Part shown: positions 8,839 to 16,964 of the stretch, in pieces
Layout: each line of letters starts with the position of its first letter
Position numbering within the stretch: position 1 is the first letter of the stretch
Assembly (NCBI GenBank): GCA_900318405.1
Contig: ONKP01000004.1
Coordinates: 17,120-81,119 of the forward strand
Reading direction: 5' to 3'
Origin: an uncultured Eubacteriales bacterium
GTDB lineage: Bacteria > Bacillota > Clostridia > Lachnospirales > Lachnospiraceae
DNA length: 64,000 nucleotides
Position numbers and translations under genes: made by a program
Notes under the pieces: generated by a model
The model's input: the letters and a program-made list of their open reading frames with translations, nothing else
Databases searched by the model: none
Told to the model about the DNA's origin: nothing

Positions 8839-9754
8839 ATCCGTTCACCTCCGTCTCTCCAATAAAAGCTTCCTCCAGTGTCACCGGCAGAATTTCCGCA
8901 AAAACAGGATCCTCGCTTCTGACCGTCTGCATAATGTCATCCGCGCTCCCCCTCGCAAGGATTTCCATCACCGATCCTCTTTTCCTGCATTGAAGCACAT
9001 CCAGATTCCTGCAGAGCTCATCCTCTCTTCCTTTGTCTCTCAGTACGAACTGTACCTTATGGATGCTGAGTTTCATATTCTCCAGTTCCTCAGACAGGAG
9101 CACACCACCCTTATAAAGCAGGCCCACGTGATCGCAGAAGTCCTCGAGTTCCCGCAGATTATGAGAGGCGATCACCGGTGTGAAGTTCCTGTCGACCATT
9201 TCCTCCGCCACAAGGCTCTTCATCGCCTGGCGGACCACAGGATCAAGGCCGTCAAAAATCTCGTCGCAGAACAGGTACCTTGTGCCGGCACACAGCCCCA
9301 GCAGCATGGAGGTTTCCTTGCGCATGCCGCGGGAAAAGGTCCTGACCGGCCGGCTCAGATCCAGCCCCACGGTCTGCATCATCTTCCGGAAACGCTCCTC
9401 ATTGAAATTCTGGTAGAACAGCTGAAAACGGTGTGCGCATTCCGCCGGTGTCGCATTCAGCGGAAAATTCCAGGAATCCGGAAGAAAACAGATATCCGTC
9501 TTCAGCGCCGTGTCCTCTCCAGATACCCTGCCAGTCCTGCCGGATACCCGGAAAAACTGCCGGCGGTCATACCAGACATTACCGCTGTCCGGCCGGATCA
9601 CGCCGGACATGATCCGCATCAGCGTGCTTTTCCCCGCGCCGTTAGTACCGATCAGGCCGAAAACCCGGCCGTCATCTATCCGCATCGAAATGCCACTGAG
9701 AGCTTTCGAAGCGCCGTCATCATATGATTTTGAAATATCTCTGATCTCTATCAT
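8813..9754 (-). CDS. YtrB-like ABC transporter ATP-binding protein
   Basis: This 313-residue ATPase has Walker A GLIGTNGAGKSTLMR near residues 33-47, the signature region FSRGMRKETSM, Walker B YLFCDEIFDGLDP and an H-loop in VIASHNLRELEDFC. The remaining C-terminal stretch is the regulatory tail usual for single-domain ATPases of ABC-2 transporters. The signature departs from LSGGQ, as is common in YtrB/CcmA-like proteins. The ATG overlaps the regulator's stop codon (ATGA), so the two are translationally coupled. With the permease downstream and the GntR regulator upstream, it forms a YtrABC-like module. Confidence 0.92.
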   Translation of the reverse strand: MIEIRDISKSYDDGASKALSGISMRIDDGRVFGLIGTNGAGKSTLMRIMSGVIRPDSGNVWYDRRQFFRVSGRTGRVSGEDTALKTDICFLPDSWNFPLNATPAECAHRFQLFYQNFNEERFRKMMQTVGLDLSRPVRTFSRGMRKETSMLLGLCAGTRYLFCDEIFDGLDPVVRQAMKSLVAEEMVDRNFTPVIASHNLRELEDFCDHVGLLYKGGVLLSEELENMKLSIHKVQFVLRDKGREDELCRNLDVLQCRKRGSVMEILARGSADDIMQTVRSEDPVFAEILPVTLEEAFIGETEVNGYDFNSLFS

Positions 9755-10122
9755 GCCTCATCACTCCCGAAAACCCGATTCAGAATATCCTCCATCTGAC
9801 TTTTCTTCACGCCGAACGCCTTTGCCTCGCGGATATTTTTTTCCTCATCCTCCAGAAAACGTTCTATCCTCTGCTTCAGCAGGTCGCCCGTTTCGGCGAC
9901 AAAATTCCCACGGCCGGGTACGGCATAGATATATCCCCTTTCCTCAAGAATGGAAAAGGCCTTCTGAATGGTATTCGGATTGATCGACCATTCCGCTGCC
10001 GTCTGCCGCACAGACGGTATCCTGTCATCCGGCTGCATGGCCCCTGTCAGTATCAGTTTTTCGTAATAATCCACGATCTGCTCGTACACAGGCCGCGGAT
10101 CCCGATAATCCACAAACGCCAT
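9751..10122 (-). CDS. GntR-family (YtrA subfamily) transcriptional regulator
   Basis: This 123-residue protein is a winged helix-turn-helix domain with the short C-terminus typical of the YtrA subfamily. Its N-terminus DPRPVYEQIVDYYEKLI and recognition region IPSVRQTAAEWSINPNTIQKAF are diagnostic. YtrA-type proteins usually repress their own ABC-transporter operon and respond to cell-wall-active compounds. An in-frame ATG at 10164 exists, but the ATG at 10122 has AGGAG eight bases upstream and gives the family's normal length. It is the first gene of a seven-gene minus-strand operon and is read from the promoter at 10179-10207. Regulation of the whole exporter operon by this protein is an inference. 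Confidence 0.9.
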   Translation of the reverse strand: MAFVDYRDPRPVYEQIVDYYEKLILTGAMQPDDRIPSVRQTAAEWSINPNTIQKAFSILEERGYIYAVPGRGNFVAETGDLLKQRIERFLEDEEKNIREAKAFGVKKSQMEDILNRVFGSDEA

Positions 10123-10178
10123 AGGCCTCACTCCTGTCGAATCACTGCTCAGTTTTACAATCAACTGTTCTATTACAT

Positions 10179-10207
10179 ATAATACACTTGTTACGCATCT
10201 GTGTCAA
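10179..10207 (-). promoter_or_regulatory. Sigma-A-type promoter of the exporter operon
   Basis: On the minus strand a consensus TTGACA (10202-10207) is followed after exactly 17 bases by TATTAT (10179-10184). It lies 57 bp upstream of the GntR start codon. I did not find an obvious symmetric operator. Confidence 0.8.
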
Positions 10208-10276
10208 TATACCACTTACCAGAGAAATATATGGTAGTGCTGCCACTGTCCGTGGCTATGACAGTTTCTGAACTGT

Positions 10277-10312
10277 TAAAAAATCGGATTCTGGAATAAA
10301 CCAGAATCCGAT
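10277..10312 (-). terminator. Intrinsic terminator downstream of aspS
   Basis: A perfect 12-bp stem (ATCGGATTCTGG/CCAGAATCCGAT, loop of six) is followed on the minus strand by six T residues. It ends the hisS-aspS transcript. Confidence 0.9.
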
Positions 10313-10350
10313 CTGCAAAATTTCAAACTATACGTAATGCCCTGCACTGA

Positions 10351-10383
10351 TTAAGTCCACGCACCACTTCGCACTGCGTGCTC
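10351..10383 (+). repeat. Partial copy of an intergenic repeat also found at 30718 and 30881
   Basis: This stretch shares about 28 of 33 positions with the start of the unit at 30718: the TAAGTCCACGC block and a TTCGCACT-CGTGCTC block match. It lies between the aspS stop codon and its terminator, so it is transcribed as part of the 3' untranslated region. It is short, and its membership of the family rests on this one alignment. Confidence 0.55.
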
Positions 10384-10403
10384 TCATGACTGGATTTTAT
10401 ACC

Positions 10404-12194
10404 TTATTCTTCCTCGGGTACTTCCAGTCCGAGTTCATCGAGCTGTTTCTTCTCTACGCGGCTCGGAGCCTCTGTCATGAGATCCGATGCATCCTTTACC
10501 TTCGGGAAGGCAATGACGTCACGGATCGTGTCCGCCTCAGCCATCAGCATGACCAGACGGTCAAGACCGTACGCCAGTCCGGCGTGCGGCGGTACGCCGT
10601 ATTTGAATGCGGTCAGCAGGAACTTGAACTGCGACCACGCACGCTCCTTCGTAAAGCCGAGAACCTCAAACATTTTTTCCTGGATGTCATCCTGGTGGAT
10701 ACGCACTGATCCGCCGCCGATCTCATTGCCGTTCAGCGTGATATCATACGCTTTCGCACGGACAGAGCCCGGATCGGAATCGATGCGGTCCCAGTCCTCT
10801 TCCATCGGCATCGTGAACGGATGATGCATCGCCATGAAGCGGTTCTCTTCATCTGACCACTCAAGAAGCGGGAACTCCACGATCCACAGGAAATTGAAAT
10901 CATCCTTGCGAACCAGATGCAGCTCATCGCGGAAATGCAGACGAAGCTGTCCGAGAACGTTCCATACGATCTTGTTGCGGTCAGCTGCAAAGAGGAGCAG
11001 ATCGCCCTTCTCACCGCCCATGGCTTTGATCAGTGCTGCTTCCTGCTCATCGGTGGTGAACTTGGAGAAGGAAGACTTCACACTGCCATCTGTCTTCAGC
11101 TGGATGTAAGCGAGTCCGCCGGCGCCCATGCCTTTGGCCATCTCGACCAGCTTGTCGATCTGCTTGCGGCCCATGTCACCCTGACCCTTGACATTGATGC
11201 CGCGGACAGAACCGTCCTTCTTAGCCAGAGCATTCTGGAATACGGCGAAATCACAGCCGCGTGCGATATCCGATACATCAACAAGCTCCATGCCGAAACG
11301 CACATCCGGCTTATCAGAGCCGAAGCGGTTCATGGCCTCGATCCATGTCATACGCGGAATCGGCGTCTTCACATCGACATTCAGCGTCTTTTTGAACAGA
11401 TATTTCAGGTAGCGCTCATTGATATCGATGATATCATCCACATCGACAAAAGAGAGCTCCATATCGATCTGTGTAAATTCCGGCTGACGGTCTGCACGGA
11501 GATCCTCATCACGGAAGCATCTGGCCAGCTGGATATAGCGGTCATAGCCGGAGCACATCAGCAGCTGCTTGAAGAGCTGTGGTGACTGCGGCAGTGCATA
11601 GAAGCTGCCCGGGTGAATACGGCTCGGCACCAGATAGTCACGGGCGCCCTCAGGCGTAGACTTGCCGAGCATCGGGGTCTCGATCTCCATGAATCCTTCG
11701 TTGTGGAAGAACTCTCTCGTATAATAGGCAACATCCGAACGCAGCTTCATATTGCGCTGCAGGTCCGGGCGACGAAGATCCAGATAACGGTACTGCAGAC
11801 GGATCTCATCCTTTGTCTTCGAATTCTCTTCGATCTGGAATGGCGGAGTCTCTGATTCAGAAAGGATACGGATGTAGCTGACCTGAACCTCCATGGTGCC
11901 TGTCTTCAGCTTCTCATTAACAGCACCGGCTCTCTTCTGCACAGTTCCTTTTACAGCGATGACATACTCGGAACGGAGCTTTGTCGCCTTATCATACGTC
12001 TCCTGATCCGTCGAAGCGGAATCAAAGATCAGCTGCATGATACCGGAACGGTCCCTCAGGTCGACAAAAATAATGCCGCCCTTATTTCTGTTCTTCTGCA
12101 CCCAGCCCATCAGTGTGACTTCCCTGCCGATCATATCCTCGGTCACTTCAGCCACACGGCATGTGCGGTGCATTCCCTTCATACTCTCTGCCAT
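10404..12194 (-). CDS. aspS: Aspartyl-tRNA synthetase
   Basis: The 596-residue class II synthetase charges tRNA-Asp. It has an N-terminal OB-fold anticodon-binding domain (VTLMGWVQKNRNKGGIIFVDLRD, given here as GWVQKNRNKGGIIFVDLRD), motif 1 near FMEIETPMLGKSTPEGARD, motif 2 FRDEDLRADRQPEFTQID, a GAD insertion domain of the bacterial type and motif 3 GLAYGLDRLVML. The length matches bacterial AspRS. ATG 12194 has AAGGAG about 12 bases upstream, which is rather far. An alternative ATG at 12182 would trim four residues. The 299-bp gap to hisS holds a tandem repeat and a large palindrome, so its mRNA leader is highly structured. The transcript ends at the terminator at 10277. Confidence 0.97.
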   Translation of the reverse strand: MAESMKGMHRTCRVAEVTEDMIGREVTLMGWVQKNRNKGGIIFVDLRDRSGIMQLIFDSASTDQETYDKATKLRSEYVIAVKGTVQKRAGAVNEKLKTGTMEVQVSYIRILSESETPPFQIEENSKTKDEIRLQYRYLDLRRPDLQRNMKLRSDVAYYTREFFHNEGFMEIETPMLGKSTPEGARDYLVPSRIHPGSFYALPQSPQLFKQLLMCSGYDRYIQLARCFRDEDLRADRQPEFTQIDMELSFVDVDDIIDINERYLKYLFKKTLNVDVKTPIPRMTWIEAMNRFGSDKPDVRFGMELVDVSDIARGCDFAVFQNALAKKDGSVRGINVKGQGDMGRKQIDKLVEMAKGMGAGGLAYIQLKTDGSVKSSFSKFTTDEQEAALIKAMGGEKGDLLLFAADRNKIVWNVLGQLRLHFRDELHLVRKDDFNFLWIVEFPLLEWSDEENRFMAMHHPFTMPMEEDWDRIDSDPGSVRAKAYDITLNGNEIGGGSVRIHQDDIQEKMFEVLGFTKERAWSQFKFLLTAFKYGVPPHAGLAYGLDRLVMLMAEADTIRDVIAFPKVKDASDLMTEAPSRVEKKQLDELGLEVPEEE

Positions 12195-12220
12195 GGTTAC
12201 AAAAATCTCCTTCTATTTTA

Positions 12221-12294
12221 CTGCACTTGCAAAATTGCAAAAGTGTAAATCAGTCTGCTGCACTTGCAAAATTGCAAAAGTGTAAATCAGTCTG
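12221..12294. repeat. Exact tandem duplication of a 37-bp unit upstream of aspS
   Basis: Copies at 12221-12257 and 12258-12294 are identical. Each contains a dyad CACTTGCAAAATTGCAAAAGTG-like core (TTGCAA, two bases, TTGCAA). The second copy begins immediately after the first, about 27 bp before the aspS start codon. It could be an operator or simply recent slippage. Confidence 0.9.
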
Positions 12295-12323
12295 TCCAGA
12301 TATTTACGCACTGCAATCGCAGA

Positions 12324-12458
12324 GTGAAAGAGGACTTCCAGACCGCGACCTCCGCAGACGCCGGTGCTTGGCGAATCTGAGCTATAGCGAAAGATGAGCT
12401 TAGCACCGCTGCGTCGAGGACAAGCGAGAGCGCGTCGCGGTCGGAAGCCCTCTTCCAC
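12324..12458. repeat. Long imperfect palindrome in the hisS-aspS gap
   Basis: The arms 12324-12349 and 12434-12458 are complementary apart from two mismatches and one bulge. Inside them, GACGCCGGTGCT (12357-12368) pairs with the AGCACCGctGCGTC block near 12402-12415. Flanking CGCAGA and TCTGCG extend the symmetry outward. As RNA on the minus strand this would be a single hairpin of more than 130 nt. I see no T-box motif and no T-run, so neither a T-box nor an intrinsic terminator is supported. Confidence 0.75.
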
Positions 12459-12493
12459 GATGCGTTTATCTCTCTGCGAATCATCCCCGGTAG

Positions 12494-13744
12494 TCAGTTC
12501 GCGTAGACATCCTCAATCTCTGTATAGCCCTCCGCCGTCAGCTGATCCTTCTGGAAGCGGCGGTTCTTCTTCGCCATCAGCACATTCACGGTCTGGCCGG
12601 CCTTGCGCTCGGCCATGGCTTTTGCCTCCGTCGCGAGGATCTGCTCACTGCTGCACTTCTTGTCGATCAGATAGGCCTTCTTCACGACGCTTCCGGGAAC
12701 CTGGAATCCGGAATCCAGAAGCAGCATGACGATGCGCTCGAAGCCGATGGAGAAACCGACAGCCGGTACCGGCTGACCGATGAATTTTCCGACCATCTCG
12801 TCATAGCGTCCGCCACCGCCTACCGAGCTTCCGAACTCATCCATGGAAATCTCAAAGATAGGTCCTGTATAATAAGACATGCCGCGTACAAGGGTCGGAT
12901 CAAAAGCCATGTGGAAATCCGCCTGTTTGGCGGCTTCCGCACTGTTGATGATCGAGATCAGGTCATCCGCATACTTCGGATCCAGATAGCCATTCAGTTT
13001 TTCACGGAGTGTCTTAACGCCCTCTGCATCCGGTGTGGTCTGACGGAAAAGCTCCATATATTTATCTGCGCTCTCCTGAGAGAAACCGGCTTCCACGAGT
13101 TCTTTTTCCACGCCTTCCTCACCGATCTTGTCCATCTTGTCAAGGATGATGAACACTTCGTCGTAGGACGATTCCGGGAAGCCGCAGTAAGCCGCCATCG
13201 CCTTCAGGATACGGCGGTCGTTGATGCGGATCGTGAAATTTTTAAATCCGATCTTTCCGAGCACTGTCGTCGTCGCAAGGATGAGCTCGATCTCCGCAAT
13301 GTGAGATGCCTCGCCGAGGATATCGATATCACACTGCATAAACTGACGGAAACGGCCCTTCTGCGGACGGTCGGCACGCCATACCGGTCCCATCTGCAGC
13401 GCCTTGAACGGAGAAGGCAGTTCATTGGCGTTGTTGGCATAAAAACGTGAGAGCGGAAGCGTCAGATCATAGCGGAGTCCGCTGTCCGTGAGATCATTCT
13501 CACTCTTCGCCTCAGCCAGTTTCAGCTTCTCTCCTCTCTTCATGATCTTGAAGATCAGCTTTTCGTTTTCACCGCCCTGTTTGCTGTTCAGATTTTCGAT
13601 ATGCTCCACACACGGCGTCTCGATCTGTGTGAAACCGAATTCCGTGTAGGTCTCGCGAATCTGCTGCATCACATAATTGCGGATCTCCATCTCGCGCGGG
13701 AGAATATCCTTCATCCCGGTCACAGGTTTTTTCGTTAAATTCAT
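12494..13744 (-). CDS. hisS: Histidyl-tRNA synthetase
   Basis: The 416-residue class II synthetase charges tRNA-His. Visible signatures are the N-terminal GMKDILPREMEIRNYV, motif 2 GPVWRADRPQKGRFRQF with the QCDIDILG follow-on, the histidine-specific RGMSYYTGPIFEI and motif 3 GFSIGFERIVML. The C-terminal anticodon-binding domain ends with GQTVNVLMAKKNRRFQK-type sequence. The ATG overlaps the stop codon of the HD-GYP gene by four bases, with AAGGA just upstream. It is followed by aspS in the same direction, a pairing common in Firmicutes. Confidence 0.97.
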   Translation of the reverse strand: MNLTKKPVTGMKDILPREMEIRNYVMQQIRETYTEFGFTQIETPCVEHIENLNSKQGGENEKLIFKIMKRGEKLKLAEAKSENDLTDSGLRYDLTLPLSRFYANNANELPSPFKALQMGPVWRADRPQKGRFRQFMQCDIDILGEASHIAEIELILATTTVLGKIGFKNFTIRINDRRILKAMAAYCGFPESSYDEVFIILDKMDKIGEEGVEKELVEAGFSQESADKYMELFRQTTPDAEGVKTLREKLNGYLDPKYADDLISIINSAEAAKQADFHMAFDPTLVRGMSYYTGPIFEISMDEFGSSVGGGGRYDEMVGKFIGQPVPAVGFSIGFERIVMLLLDSGFQVPGSVVKKAYLIDKKCSSEQILATEAKAMAERKAGQTVNVLMAKKNRRFQKDQLTAEGYTEIEDVYAN

Positions 13745-14658
13745 AATTCCTTCCAGACTCCTTCTACCTCGGGCCGAACCTCCGGGATCACGATCGATCC
13801 GTTCGGTCCTCTGTGGATCACGCGCTCAAACGCGATGAAAACCCGGATATCATATTTTTCCACCTCGTCGACCATCATCGCCACCGCTTCCTCCGGTGTG
13901 AAGGCACTGCGGTACTGTCGGTCCTGAGTCAATGCACAGAATACATCACACACCCGGAGAATGCAAGCGCCGAGCGGTATGTCGCCGTCGGCCAGGTTAT
14001 CCGGATATCCGCTGCCGTCCTTATTCTCATGATGCCAGCGCACGGCATTGCAGATCCACTCGTTGTATCCCTTCTTCTTCAGCTCCTCGCAGCCGATGAC
14101 AGGATGCCGGCGGATGGAGTTCATCTCCTCGACCACAAGCATGTTATCGGACGACGGATCGCCGGAGAGGATCACCTTACCGATGTCGTGAAAAAATCCC
14201 GCAATGATCATGTCATGTGCCCAATTATCCGGAAGACCCATCTCAAGTGACACCTCGTAGGCCAGACTGCTGACCTGCTCACCGTGATGGAGCTGGGCGG
14301 ACATCGATGGATTGAGCAGATGTTTTCTGTTGACATAGGGATGTGGTGTGATCTTTTCTACCGGTTCATCAAACCGGAACGAAACCGTCTGCACACTGTC
14401 CGGCGGAAGCGCCTTATCCTGCGAAGGCCCCTTGTCCGCCGAAAGCTCTTTATCCGGCGGAAGCGCCTTGTCCGTCATAAACACTTTATCCTGAAAAAAC
14501 GCCTTGTCCGGCGTAAGTTCCTTATCCTTCTTCCAGATGGAAGGATCGGCGGAAAGAACAGCTGACGCTTCGACGATATTATGGTTCAGCGGCCTGCCGG
14601 AACTGTTCTTTTTACGGCCCTTATTTTTACCGTTTTTTTCCTTCTTGTTCTTAGACAC
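13741..14658 (-). CDS. HD-GYP domain protein with an N-terminal hexapeptide-repeat segment
   Basis: The 305-residue protein has a C-terminal HD-GYP domain: HDIGK, the paired HH of AVRWHHENKDGSGYP and the RVCDVFCALTQDRQYR segment are all present, so metal-dependent hydrolysis of cyclic di-GMP or a related nucleotide is plausible. The N-terminal 44 residues are very basic (MSKNKKEKNGKNKGRKKNS). They are followed by seven tandem hexapeptides of the form DKxxxx (residues 45-86). Translation starts at a GTG (14658) with AGGT seven bases upstream. The gene sits between hemZ (26 bp upstream) and hisS (four-base overlap), so it is co-expressed with tRNA charging. The basic and repeat regions have no known function. 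Confidence 0.85.
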   Translation of the reverse strand: MSKNKKEKNGKNKGRKKNSSGRPLNHNIVEASAVLSADPSIWKKDKELTPDKAFFQDKVFMTDKALPPDKELSADKGPSQDKALPPDSVQTVSFRFDEPVEKITPHPYVNRKHLLNPSMSAQLHHGEQVSSLAYEVSLEMGLPDNWAHDMIIAGFFHDIGKVILSGDPSSDNMLVVEEMNSIRRHPVIGCEELKKKGYNEWICNAVRWHHENKDGSGYPDNLADGDIPLGACILRVCDVFCALTQDRQYRSAFTPEEAVAMMVDEVEKYDIRVFIAFERVIHRGPNGSIVIPEVRPEVEGVWKEL

Positions 14659-14684
14659 CTGATTTACCTGTTTCTGCCCGTTAT

Positions 14685-16190
14685 TTAAGTGCCGGACAGG
14701 TATTTCTCCAGACCCGTCCGTTTTCTCTCGATCATTTCGTCAATTCTGCCGATGTAGTTGTCCAGATCCTTGACATTCTCGGCTCTTTCAATCCGCTTCC
14801 CGCCGTCAAACACAAACTTGGTGGAAGCCCCGCTTCCGCAGGCCATGATGGTCTGCTGCTCCTCCATGATCAGCACATTGTAGATGCACGCTTTACCCGG
14901 TGCGGCATAGCCGACGTTTTCAAAATTGCCGGCCATATTTTTCTGCCTGTACAGGTAATAGGGGGTCATGCCCAGTGACGAAGCTGTCTGCGTCGTCATC
15001 TGCATGATGGCGGGAGAACTGGCAAAGGACACAGCCTCCCAGGCATCTCTGTTCTGATTGAGCCTGGCCGCACGCTTGAGTGCGAGGGAGTGAACCGTGA
15101 GGCTCTCCGGTGAAAGGGCGGCAATGCCGTCCAGTGTCTGCCGGATCTCCGCTTCTCCCTCACCCGGAAGACCGACGATCATATCCATATTGATATTGTC
15201 AAAGCCGGCCGCCCGCGCTCTCTGAAAAGCATCCACGGTCTGCTCTGTCGTATGCTCACGCCCGATCAGGTCGAGCGTCCTCTGCACCATGGTCTGCGGG
15301 TTGATGGAAATCCTCGTCACAGGGTACTTTCTCAGCACCCCGAGGATGGCATCGGAGACCGTATCCGGCCGTCCGGCTTCCACGGTAAATTCCTGCAGCT
15401 GCGAAAGGTCAAATTCCGCACAGATCACACCCAGCAGCTCATCCAGCTGTTCCGGCGGAACGGATGTCGGTGTTCCACCGCCGATATAGATGGTATCCAG
15501 ACAGTAGTCCCGTTCCCGCATGCTCCGGCTCACAAAACGGAGTTCCTGATACAGCGACCGGAAATACGGCGCCATGCGGTCGCGGAACGCATCGAGACGA
15601 TGCGATCCGAACGTGCAGTAGAGACAGATCGACGGGCAGAACGGCACATCCACGTACAGGCTGTACCCTTTCCTGCCGTCCGGTGATCCCTTCACCGTAT
15701 GACAGCGGGACAGGATCGAACGCTCACGGCTGACTGTGTGAACGGACAGCGATATTTTTTCATCGCTGACAAAATACTGCTGCTGCAGGCAGCTGCGGAT
15801 CTCTTCCTCCGTTCTGCCCTCTTCCGCCATTTCCATGACGATCTTGGTCGGCCGAATGCCCGTGAGGTCGCCCCAGGGAAGCTTTTTCCCTGTTCTTTCG
15901 GATAACACCCGGTAGACGAGGCCCTTCACCTCATTTTTCGTCTGATGCCTGTCCTGCCAGTCCGTGATCGGAGCTTCACTGCCGAAGTGCTCTCCATTTG
16001 CGGTCGCGCAGGAAAAGCTGACCCTGTCATCCGCATATTCGACAGTAAAATCCGCATCGTGAGCACCGGAGGGTTTTTCATCGCCCATATACCAGATCGA
16101 AGCCTCGGAGAAGGGAAAGAACGCCTGGATCAGGTGAAACACATCATATTCGAATATTCTGCGGCTGAACCGCAGGGTAAACGATGTCAC
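14685..16190 (-). CDS. hemZ: HemZ-type coproporphyrinogen dehydrogenase-like radical SAM protein
   Basis: The 501-residue protein belongs to the HemN/HemZ radical SAM family. The cluster-binding motif is in VPFCPSICLYCTFGSH (CxxxCxxC), followed by the SAM-binding YIGGGTPTSV. The N-terminal 150 residues are the HemZ-specific extension, and LTGIRPTKI is present. HemZ homologues in anaerobes are associated with heme or other tetrapyrrole reactions, but many Clostridia that carry one lack a full heme pathway, so the substrate is uncertain. Reading upstream to 16301 is possible. However, GGAGG lies eight bases before the GTG at 16190, right after the MBL gene's stop codon, so I start there. Confidence 0.88.
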   Translation of the reverse strand: MTSFTLRFSRRIFEYDVFHLIQAFFPFSEASIWYMGDEKPSGAHDADFTVEYADDRVSFSCATANGEHFGSEAPITDWQDRHQTKNEVKGLVYRVLSERTGKKLPWGDLTGIRPTKIVMEMAEEGRTEEEIRSCLQQQYFVSDEKISLSVHTVSRERSILSRCHTVKGSPDGRKGYSLYVDVPFCPSICLYCTFGSHRLDAFRDRMAPYFRSLYQELRFVSRSMRERDYCLDTIYIGGGTPTSVPPEQLDELLGVICAEFDLSQLQEFTVEAGRPDTVSDAILGVLRKYPVTRISINPQTMVQRTLDLIGREHTTEQTVDAFQRARAAGFDNINMDMIVGLPGEGEAEIRQTLDGIAALSPESLTVHSLALKRAARLNQNRDAWEAVSFASSPAIMQMTTQTASSLGMTPYYLYRQKNMAGNFENVGYAAPGKACIYNVLIMEEQQTIMACGSGASTKFVFDGGKRIERAENVKDLDNYIGRIDEMIERKRTGLEKYLSGT

Positions 16191-16203
16191 CGGCCTTTCC
16201 TCC

Positions 16204-16860
16204 TCACGCGCCGTAAGCCAGCGGATTATAGCGCTTCTCACGCGCAATTGTCGTCGTATACTCATGACCCGGATACACATCGGTATCCTCCGGGAGCTCA
16301 CGCAGCAGCCTGCGTACGCTCTCCGTCATCTGCCGGCTGCTGCCGGTCGGAAAGTCCGTTCTTCCGTAGGATTCGCAGAACAGCGTATCTCCGCTGAAAA
16401 GCGCATGCTCCTCCGGGAAGTAATAGCAGGCGCCGCCGATCGTATGCCCCGGCGTGTGCAGGACGCGGATCGTAAAACCGGCCAGATGAAGGATATCTCC
16501 ATCCTTCACATACTGATCAGCTTTCAGTGTGGCCGACACCCCGTGCATGGGAGACGTATTTGCCTCCGGATCATCCAGGACAGCCTGTTCCTCTTCCTCG
16601 CAGATCACGGGGATATGGCTTCCGTCCTCCAGGGTATATGCCTCGCGGACCTCTGCCGCCGCACCGAAATGATCATAGTGTCCGTGCGTGAGGAGAATCG
16701 CCTCGGGAATTCCCTGCATGGCAGCAATTTTATTCTTAATCCTGTCTGCTGAGGCCGCCGGATCAATGATGATCAGGTGATTTGTCTCTGTATTCTGCAC
16801 AAAATATACATTTGTCGATATCATGCCGAGTATCAGACTCGAAATGCGCATTCCCGCCAT
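16204..16860 (-). CDS. Metallo-beta-lactamase-fold hydrolase (glyoxalase II-like)
   Basis: This 218-residue protein has the MBL metal-binding motif LLTHGHYDHFGA (HxHxDH) near residues 57-68, a further His in HTPGHTIGGACYY and another in YPGHEYTT, so both metal sites look complete. Single-domain proteins of this type hydrolyse thioesters or related substrates. The ATG at 16860 follows AGGAG at six bases. In Lachnospiraceae this gene is regularly found between relA and hemZ, as here, but I know of no specific assigned substrate. Confidence 0.85.
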   Translation of the reverse strand: MAGMRISSLILGMISTNVYFVQNTETNHLIIIDPAASADRIKNKIAAMQGIPEAILLTHGHYDHFGAAAEVREAYTLEDGSHIPVICEEEEQAVLDDPEANTSPMHGVSATLKADQYVKDGDILHLAGFTIRVLHTPGHTIGGACYYFPEEHALFSGDTLFCESYGRTDFPTGSSRQMTESVRRLLRELPEDTDVYPGHEYTTTIAREKRYNPLAYGA

Positions 16861-16964
16861 ATTTTTCTCCTGTCAGCCAGCATTTTTCACACCGTGCAGT
16901 CTCCGCTCTTCACCATCTCTGTATGGATACATGTCAGTTCTTCACGATATAATCTGACCGCTTG

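Noticed and set aside
12221-12294. Possible CRISPR or minisatellite
   Set aside because: There are only two units with no spacer between them, so neither applies.
12195-12493. Possible T-box riboswitch ahead of aspS
   Set aside because: I found no T-box sequence (AGGGTGGNACCGCG-like) and no antiterminator/terminator pair with T-run, only a large palindrome and tandem repeats.
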